A program made the position numbers and the translations under genes. Shown here one piece after another: positions 56,440-64,000 of a stretch of DNA of 64,000 nucleotides (the stretch's first letter is position 1; each line of letters opens with the position of its first letter). The stretch lies in NCBI RefSeq assembly GCF_000001735.4, contig NC_003076.8, forward strand, positions 10,850,001 through 10,914,000, given 5' to 3'. Below the pieces are notes generated by a model. It made no database searches, was not told the origin of the DNA, and worked only from the letters and a program-made list of their open reading frames with translations. The DNA comes from Arabidopsis thaliana (lineage: Eukaryota; Streptophyta; Magnoliopsida; Brassicales; Brassicaceae).

Positions 56440-58588
56440 ATTTTTTAGTGCAAAACGAATAACACCGACTTCAGATTCCAGAACATTAAGAGATGATATT
56501 GTCGAAGCAATAAAATCTATGCTAGATGAGTGCAATCTATACTTTAAGATACTCCGAACAACAAGGGATCGTATCGGTGATTCATTACAATCATCAGACG
56601 TGAAGATTGTTTTGATTTCTAGGCGTGAATTAGGGGACAAGAAATATACTCTCCCTACAAGTTCTGAAGTTGATGTATTAGTTGTTGGTTGTGATGAAAA
56701 TGACATTGAACATAGAAATATCCTGGTGGAAACAAATAGTAAGGGATTGGAAAGAATAAGTGAGCTTCATCTTAGATATCTTCCCTTGCAATATCCTCTT
56801 TTATTTCCATAAAGACAATATTGTTATAATATTGATCTACATCTTAAGAAGACGACAACATTGTCGCAAAACCCACGATTATGAGGGAGTTTCTGTATAT
56901 AAAATAATTGAGTGTTATGGTCAATTTAATCCTCTTCCACATTTCGGGAAGCTGTTTCAGCAATTTTTGGTTGATGGTTATACAATGATCGAAGTAGAAA
57001 GAATAGGATATCGTGGGAGGACAGATAAGTACATGATGCTGCTAAGTGTGGGAAGCGAATAGTCTTACCATCAACTTTTATGGAAGGTGCTCGATATATG
57101 CAAGAAAAATACAAGGATGCAATGGCTGTTTGCCAATATTATGGCTACCCGAATTTATTCATTACATTCACTTGCAATCCTAAATGGCCAGAAATTACAA
57201 AACACCTACAAGAAAGGAAACTAAAGGAAGAAGATAGGGCTGACATTCTATCCCGAATGTTCAAGATGAAATTAGAGAATCTCATTTTTGGCATTCATAA
57301 AAACAAACTTTTTGGTCATTCAGCTGCAGGTAAGCTACATTTAATGTTATTCTAACTATTTATCTTTATAGATTGCTTTTACATGATCCAACCCCTAATC
57401 TATCTTCATCATATATACAACCGAGTTTCAGAAAAAGAGGTCTACCACATGCTCATATTTTGTTATGGCTAAAGCGTGGCTCAAAATTGCCAACCACAAT
57501 GGACATCGACCAAGTCATATGTGCTGAAATCCCTGATCAAGCCACTAACCCAGTCCTTAATGAAATTGTCAAGGAACTCCTGATTTATGGTCCATGTGGC
57601 TTAGCAACCAACGTTCACCATGCATGGAAAAAGGTAATTACACTAAACATTTTTCCAAGGAGTACTGCAATGATACGAGTATCAACAAAGATGGTTACAT
57701 AGTCTACCAAAGAAGAAAAAATGGGTGATATGTTGAAAAAAATGGAACTCCCATAGACAATCGTTTTGTAATTCCTTACAATCCTCATCTACTTCTCAAG
57801 TATTATGCGCATATTAATGTTGAATGGTGTAACCAGAGCAGAGATCAACTATTTATTCAAATATGTGAACAAAGATAACAATGACAGGATCACCGCAACA
57901 TTCGTTCCGACAGTCATGTCGACAAATGAAGAAGGTACATTAAGGGTTATAAACGAAATCAAACAATACTATGATGCCAGGTAATTTTAATAACATTAAA
58001 ATTGATTACCTACCTCATTTTGTTTACCCCAAAATACTAACATTACTTTTTTTTAGAGGTATATGTCATCTAGTGAACAACATTGACAATGTGGGGTTTT
58101 GACCTTCATCACAGCAGCACAACTGTGTAACGATTGTCATTTCATTTAGAAGGAGAGCAAAATATAACTATGGAGGATGATGATGACGTTAATGAGGTTT
58201 TGTCAAAAGAAGGAAATCAAACTTCATAGCTTTTAGAGTAGATAAAAATGAACCAACGTAACGTGGAAGCACAAGAATTGACTGATGCAGAGTTTCTCAA
58301 ACACTTTGTTTAGAACAAATGCACAAAATTATGGAGCAAGCATAAAAGAAATTCAGCTGTAGGTCGGATGCATATTATTTCACCATCTGCTGGTGATGAG
58401 TTTTAGTTGAGGATCCTCCTAACCAATAAAAAAGGTGCAACCAGTTTTGAGAATTTACGTATTGTTGACGGCATTTTGTATCCGAGGTTTCAAGATGCAT
58501 GTGGTGCTTTGGTTCTCCTTGAAGATGACCAATTGTATATCAATGCAATCACAGAAGCCAGCCGATGGGGATCAACTAAGTACATGCG
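56440..58588 (+). pseudogene. Helitron Rep-helicase gene, N-terminal and Rep part
   Basis: Begins after an intron acceptor (TTTTTTAG) near 56449 with ITPTSDSRTLRDDIVEAIK. The Helitron-like N domain follows (YTLPTSSEVDVLVVGCD, ISELHLRYLPLQYPLLFP, 56519-56812). Next come FMEGARYMQEKYKDAMAVCQ and PNLFITFTCNPKWPEI (57080-57330), then the HUH nuclease motif GLPHAHILLWL with His codons at 57448-57450 and 57454-57456. The tyrosine-bearing [11 protein letters not shown] near 57845 is out of frame. The region up to 58588 (GATSFENLRIVDGILYPRFQ, ITEASRWGSTKYMR) continues the gene. Many stops and frameshifts show that it is dead. The protein would nick and join single strands in rolling-circle transposition. 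Confidence 0.85.
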
Positions 58589-58589
58589 T

Positions 58590-59787
58590 TGATACAGTGC
58601 CAATTGCCTTAAACACACTCTTTCAAATAAGAGATCAGTTGTAGTATTTAAGGGTCGGATTTCCACAAAGTCCTTTTGTTCACACAATGAATTAAGTATC
58701 AAGATTAAGGTAGAAGGGAATATGAAAAAATAAAAAGATAACACAGTAAACAAATTGCAGATTGATTGGTTGTGAAGCAAGATAATAAAGAGTCGGGTTT
58801 AGGGTATTCTCAGGATACTATTGATTAGTAGATCTAATGATAGGTAGGTTGTTATCGAACCATTTTTATACTCAAACTTTAATTTTAGAATAACACATGG
58901 CGTTCCGCGAAACTTCCTATGCCTATAGCTAAGATTACCAAAGAACCCGAGAAATCTTATACTTAAGCATGCATTATAAACGAGTTCAATTCAGTTCACC
59001 TTAGTAAATAGGCCGATTCTTATTACACACCTAAGACCAGGCTCATCAAATAATAGTTTCAACTACAGTGACTTCATACCTATGGCGGGTATATCTATTG
59101 TCTGGATTCAAGTTCTAGTTAATTACTATAGAACTAGCATTAAGAAAATTTAAAGATGAAGAATTCTACAGATAACCTAGCAAAGAGCCGATCTACTAAA
59201 CCATATGAATCCCTAATGAGAAACCCTAACCTTAACAAGCAAACTACTCAGACGTGGAGATTAAAACAAGCAACATATATGAGTAAGAAAGCATAAACAA
59301 TTCAGTAAAAGAAAGAGTTAGAAAAGATCTCTTCACTGTATTGAAATCTGAATGAATCTCTGAAAACAAGGGATGAATAGCTTATGTCTCTAAGAGAAAA
59401 CTTGATAAAAAGCTTGATAGATCTAATGACCTCTAATACTATTTATATGACCTAAAAAACGTTCAAGGAGTAATAATGCGAATAGGGAAGTCTTCTGGGC
59501 AAATTTCCACTTCTGTAAACTTGAAAGCGTCATGGACTTCTCGGGCCAAAACCAGGGTCGATCGACACCAAGAGTGTGTCGATCGACACTCTTATCTGAA
59601 TCTGAAAGTGAAATCGTCCTTAGTTTCCTTTTCCTTAGTTTTTGCTCAAAAATGTCTCCTCATCTCCATTGTTGTCCCTTTCCATAGAATACCTGAAAGG
59701 ACTCTAAAAAAACTCTAAAAATAACAAAAAGACTGAAAATCGTATATCTAAAACATAGTTAAAAACAGTAAAAATAGGGTTATAGCA
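58590..59787 (-). mobile_element. Solo LTR, 1198 bp, inserted in Helitron helicase gene
   Basis: The + strand begins TGATACAGTGCC and ends TTATAGCA, so the LTR reads TGCTATAACCC...GGCACTGTATCA on the minus strand, with TG and CA ends. The 5-bp duplication TGCGT is present at 58585-58589 and 59788-59792. Removing one copy plus the LTR rejoins TACATGCGT to CAACTATTG, giving the YMRQL expected of Helitron proteins. Internal landmarks are GTCGATCGACACC-type palindromes at 59558-59590. The family is unidentified; a fragment of the same LTR is at 38922-39280. Confidence 0.88.
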
Positions 59788-59792
59788 TGCGT

Positions 59793-61660
59793 CAACTATT
59801 GTGAGGCTCCTGACTTCAGAGAGTTTGATAACACCTAATCATGTTTGGTTAGAAACTTGGCATTTGCTTACAGAATATATGTTAGATATGCAAAAAAGAA
59901 TACTAGAAAGATCTGGTATGAATGATTAACCCTTTATAGAAATGATATGTTTTATTACCATCTTTTATAACTAACATATTTTGTATAACTCACATGACTC
60001 ATATGAGCACATAGCAGCTAAAGAATCAAGCTTTGCTTGAAATTGAAAGCTTTTACGGTCAAACGGAAGTACCTTTAGTAATTACAATTCACTGCCATTT
60101 CCCAACTTCAACCAACAAATTGATTACTGAAGAGTTGTATTACAACATAGAAAAATCCGCTACAAAACATCAAAAGTTGCTTCCAGATCATATAATGTGT
60201 AACATATGAACAAAATAATGTGTAAGATCATATAATGGCTTCTGTCAAAACTAATTTTGGAGGTGTATATTTTGTTTATGGGTTTGGAGGTACGGGAAAG
60301 ACTTTTCTTTGGAAAACTTTGTCGTCTTGCATCTGATCTAAAGGACAAATTTGTATTAATGTAGCCTCTAGTGGAATGGCAGTCTTACTATTAGAAGGAG
60401 AATGAAATGCTCATTCACGTTTTTCAGTACCAATACATCTACATAAAACTTCAACATGTTCAATTACCCATGTAAATGATCTAGCTGGATTGCTATTTGA
60501 AGCTAAGTTGATTATTTGGGACAAGGCACCAATGTTGCATAAACACTGTTTCGTTGCTTTCGATAGAAGTATGAGAGATATAGCCCGAGCAGCTAATGTT
60601 ACTAATGATGATAATTCATTTGGTGGGAAAACTATAGTTTTCGGAGGTGATTTTCGACAAGTGCTTCCTGTAATTGCTAAAGGTAGCAGACGACAAATTG
60701 TTCAACCTTCTTTAATTTGTTCATTGTTATGGCGTTTCTGCACAGTTCTTCGTTTGACAAAAAACATGGGTCTAACTATTGTTTCAGATCCTGCTGAGAT
60801 AAAATCCATCAAAGAATTTTCTGAGTGGATTCTGAAATTAGGAGATGGAAAGCTTTCAGAACCAAATGATGGTGAAGCTGTGATTAATACTCCAAGTGAC
60901 ATGCTTCTTATGGATAATCTTAACCCTATAGTATCAATTATCAATACCATTTATCCATCTTTGATTCAAAATGTAGAAGATGCTTCTTTCTTAGGGACAT
61001 GCAATATTATATCCTACCAATGAAGTTCTCGACGCGATTAACAACTATATCATGAATCTTTTACCAGGAGAAGCAAAGGAGTATTTTAGTTGTGACAAAA
61101 TCTATAAGTTTAATTTTTTTACTATCAGATACGGTAATGTCTCAATTGAGTTCCTTGAGTTCCTTAGCTCAATCAAATGTTCAGGATTGCTGAACCATGT
61201 CCAGAAGTTGAAGAAAGGAGTTCGGTAATGCTTTTAAGAAAACTTGACCAAAAAAAGGTTTGTGTAGTGAGACAAGATTGTTGATAACAAGGTTGGGAGA
61301 ACAGATCATTGAACCAAGAGTTATCTCCGTAACCGACGACAACGACATTGATGATGAGAAAGTTTATATCCCTAGATTGGCGCTTACACCTTCAGATGTT
61401 AAAATGCCTTTTCGATTTCAATGGAGATAGTTTCCCAAAGCACGGAGATATGGGAAACTATCTCTGTGCTTTGGAATGACAATTAAGAAGAGCCAAGGTC
61501 AGAGTTTATCTCATGTTGGAATTTATTTGCCAAGATCCATGTTTAAGAATGGTCAGCTTTATGTAGATGTGTCATGAAGATCCTAGTTGTTGATGATGAG
61601 GGGAAAAGAGATACAAAAACAACTAATGTTGTTTTTAAAGAGATTTTCAAGAAAATCAGA
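59793..61660 (+). pseudogene. Helitron Rep-helicase gene, PIF1-like helicase part
   Basis: After a degraded linker, the helicase starts near 60240. Walker A reads GFGGTGKT at 60280-60303. An in-frame TGA follows near 60334. Walker B reads IIWDKAP, with Lys (60523-60525) in place of the catalytic Glu of IIWDEAP. Motif GGDFRQVLPV is intact (about 60646-60672). The C-terminal motifs are spread over several frames: INNYIMNLLPGEAKEYFSCD, GVPVMLLR-type at about 61217, ITRLG, IYIPRLALTPSD-type at about 61375, and KKSQGQSLSHVGIYLP (about 61486). PIF1-type 5'-3' helicase unwinds DNA in Helitron transposition. The mutations make it inactive. Confidence 0.85.
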
Positions 61661-61689
61661 GAATGATGACTCATACTCTGGTACAACCT

Positions 61690-62700
61690 TTTTCTCTAAA
61701 AAAATATATTCAATTTTGACATTATTTATGTATTACCAAATGTTTCTGTAAATATAACATTTATCTAATTCCCATTTTGAGAAAATTTTCGGTTTCAAGA
61801 ATCTTAGTCGGAAGAATATTCAAGACCAAGTGTGTTTATTGGTTGTAACTCTTTTTTTTTGTTTTTTTAAATGTTAATACAACTATGTAGTATTTATCTT
61901 CCACTTTCACAAATACTACGATCCATGTAGATTTGCTGATTTTATTTGTTAAGTGTTTCTAAATTTCCTAAACCATAACCCCCAATCAATTTCGGCTTTT
62001 TGTTTTACGTATTCTACCAAGGAACCTTATAAATCATGAAACGAAGGTCTATATATAATAAACCAAAACAAATAACAAAAAGAGGTCCAAATTGAATTTT
62101 CGGGCTTCATAATTTTTAGGCCCTTTTCAATAACATCTTTTGAGTAGAATTATTATAAAAAAACCTATAACAAATATTTGTATTCCAAAATTGGCTGACA
62201 CTAACACTACAACGCTTTATTTAAATTGTGGAACATTATAATTGATTAATTTCCTATTTAACTCCACTTATATTCATCTTCTTCTCTGCTAGATCTATCT
62301 ATCTATTCATCTTCTTCGTTCCTTTTTGTTGTTGCCATAGTCATTGACTATTAAAGTCTATCCAGGTTAAAACTTTAACTTTTGTGCAAAAAAACCTCGA
62401 ACTCATCCATTTTTGCAATTTTACTCTCCACCTCCAACATATGTAGATTAATTCTATGAAATCTAAATACGCATTGTATCCTTTTTTTGCTCTTTTTGTT
62501 ACCATTAATTTTGTAAAATATTGACATATAATATGTTAAATCGAAGCCCTCACGATGAATAGTTCAACTCTACCTTTAAAATTATAAGATTATAATGTAT
62601 ATGATCATTAAAATGGATGAGTTCGAGGTTATATTTGCAGAAACCCCTTATTTATTTATTTGTTCATTCTTTTTCTCTCTAACACATTAATTCTAATTTC
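61690..62700. other. AT-rich stretch with a second Helitron leader
   Basis: No gene. From about 62190 the sequence resembles the leader of the RPA-like gene near 46020 (CTGACACTAACACTACAACG, TTTCCTATTTAACTCCAC). It may be the 5' part of a second, much reduced Helitron copy. Confidence 0.4.
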
Positions 62701-62734
62701 TTCAATCTAGTTGGCAGATGCTTGTGAATTATAC

Positions 62735-62950
62735 ACATGATTCTAAGCTTTTGGAGTGGATGAGAATGAACCAATACAACACGGAATAATCCATCTGACT
62801 TACATGGATTTTCCTAATTAATTTGTTTGGAGCAGAAGCACTAAAACGTGGAGCAAGCGTAAAAGAAATTCGGCTGTGAGACGGATTAACCTTTTTCACC
62901 TTCTATTGGTGAAAACTATTGCAAGAAGCTTCTTCTAACACTTTATAAAT
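62735..62950 (+). pseudogene. Second copy of a Helitron Rep-helicase fragment
   Basis: About 200 bp similar to 58225-58400 in the same orientation. Shared landmarks are TAAGCTTTTGGAGTGGATGAGAATGAACCAA against TAGCTTTTAGAGTAGATAAAAATGAACCAA, and GTGGAGCAAGCGTAAAAGAAATTCGGCTGT against ATGGAGCAAGCATAAAAGAAATTCAGCTGT. Both encode the WSKHKRNSAVGR-type segment. This is an isolated fragment of a related element. Confidence 0.75.
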
Positions 62951-63240
62951 TGAGCTAATTATAAATCTTTAAATTTATATAGTTTATGTTGGCGATTCAA
63001 TTAAAAGTGCATTTAAGTATTTATAAATTTTATAATTTTGATTAAAAACAAATGGTACTCGTGCTTGTATTGGTGATAATATTAGTTTATTTATATTTTC
63101 GTGTAACATATAACATATTTTCTATAACTCATATGACATTATTATTCTATTATTTTACTAGGTCATTTAAAAAAAATGAAAATCGTGTTATAAAATATAA
63201 CGCATATAAATATATTATTATTTTATTATATGAATTATGT
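62950..63240. other. AT-rich spacer
   Basis: No feature is recognised apart from a low-complexity hydrophobic frame that I do not accept as a gene. Confidence 0.4.
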
Positions 63241-63400
63241 TGTATTTGGAACATTATAAGAGAAGAAAAAAATAATTCACTTCTTGTTCTTATTCATTTC
63301 AATGTACAACAACTATTTACAGGGATAAGAGACTTGGAGTTCAAGTGACTTAATGTCCAAGTCTTAAGAATATAAGATGATAAGATCAAATAGTAATACT
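63240..63400 (-). mobile_element. Probable copia 3' LTR and polypurine tract
   Basis: On the minus strand, CAAGGGGGAG (about 63398-63407) is a polypurine tract. It is followed by TATTACTATTTGATC and then TAAATAGTTGTTGTACATTG and AATGAATAAGAACAAGAAG, a compact promoter/U5 structure. The outer end is uncertain. Confidence 0.45.
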
Positions 63401-63544
63401 CCCCCTTGACTATCCATTACTTTTGATGAGTAACGTACTGACTCGTCAAAACCTTATCAAGGAAAAATCCATTGGGATAAAAACCATGATAAGGGAAAAA
63501 GAGTACAGTGACATGAACTCCCCCTCGAAAAGACTTCACAAGTC

Positions 63545-64000
63545 TCATAGATGACGCATTGCAATACTTTGAACATGCTTTATAAATGTAGAAGTTGGAA
63601 GCGCCTTTGTAAATAGATCTGTTGCATTGTCACTTGGACGAATGTATTGAACGTCAACTTTTTTATTCTTCTCGAGTTCTTGAGTGTAGGAGAAGAATTG
63701 TGGAGGAAGATGCTTTGTTGTATCGCTCTTGATATAGCCTTCTCTGATTTGAGCAACACATAAAGCATTATCTTCATATAATCTTGTTGGCTCTCTTTTG
63801 ATGGCTACTCCACTTGCTTCTTGAATATGGTTAGTCATGGATCTAAACCAAACACATTCTCTACATGTTTCATGAAGAGCAATAATTTCTGCGTGGTTTG
63901 ATGAACTGGCGACTAGAGTCTACTTTTGAGAACGCCACGAGATTGCAGTTTCTCCTATGGTAAAAACATATGTGGTTTGTGATAGAGACTTATGAGGGGC
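63545..64000 (-). pseudogene. Ty1/copia pol C-terminus (RNase H)
   Basis: Minus-strand text matches the end of copia pol: YVFTIGETAISWRSQK, then LVASSSNHAEIIALHETCRE, MTNHIQEASG, YEDNALCVAQIREGYIKSD, TTKHLPPQFFSYTQELEKN, VDVQYIRPSDNATDLFTKAL and PTSTFIKHV. This is the C-terminal part of the RNase H domain, with the conserved D/E residues (ASSSNHAE, EDN). An in-frame stop (TAG, about 63919-63921) sits before the LVASSSNHAE block. The element extends beyond the window to the right. Confidence 0.88.

Noticed and set aside
63052..63348. 98-codon hydrophobic frame
   Set aside because: Composition-driven Tyr/Ile/Leu repeats that run into the copia LTR; no domain.
1..64000. CRISPR array, bacterial operon or phage-type defence system
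   Set aside because: Introns, LTR elements, Helitrons and host gene structure show a plant nuclear genome; no regular spacer-repeat arrays or polycistronic gene runs exist here.

Overview
The window looks like the pericentromere of an Arabidopsis-type crucifer, most probably Arabidopsis thaliana chromosome 5. The evidence is a run of three conserved host genes whose order and splicing match what I know of the AT5G28830-AT5G28850 neighbourhood: an EF-hand protein (+), GDP-mannose 3,5-epimerase GME (-) and a PP2A B'' regulatory subunit (-). The species and locus assignment rests on recalled protein families, not on a search. Almost everything else is AT-rich non-coding DNA and transposable-element remains.

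Layout. 1-3863: 3' part of a CACTA (En/Spm) transposon, with the end of its TNP2-type transposase, a degraded multi-exon second gene with three related C-terminal modules, and its 3' terminus. 3864-6800: small non-autonomous elements. 6801-8394: EF-hand gene. 8395-12471: AT-rich DNA with a SINE-like relic, an unassigned ORF and a copia-like LTR remnant. 12472-14817: GME, whose 5'UTR intron carries a triplicated ~200-bp repeat. 17790-18970: large fold-back repeat. 19330-23247: 5'-truncated Ty3/gypsy element with a nearly intact pol. 23250-26880: AT-rich, with a Helitron-like 3' end. 27360-31278: PP2A B'' gene with a minisatellite in intron 1. 32040-32880: partial duplicate of the same gene. 33100-42357: Tat-lineage gypsy debris with antisense genes, interrupted by a 2.06-kb solo LTR and a fragment of a second LTR. 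43103-45240: hAT MITE, a second Tat-type LTR and the 5' end of a BED-finger hAT gene. 46290-61680: Helitron territory, with an RPA70-like gene and a Rep-helicase gene. It is interrupted by a MULE scrap, a PIF/Harbinger element carrying exons of a host WD40 gene (THO3/TEX1-like), and a 1.2-kb solo LTR. 61690-64000: a second Helitron fragment and the 3' end of a copia element.

How the genes relate. The three host genes are not a functional cluster: they act in calcium binding, ascorbate and cell-wall sugar synthesis, and phosphatase regulation. The mobile-element genes are mostly dead. The most open are the 914-codon gypsy pol frame and the 232-codon Harbinger Myb/SANT protein. The points most worth following are the host exons captured inside the Harbinger element, the repeat expansions inside introns of GME and PP2A B'', the datable solo-LTR insertions with clean target duplications, and the antisense TATA-driven genes of the Tat element.
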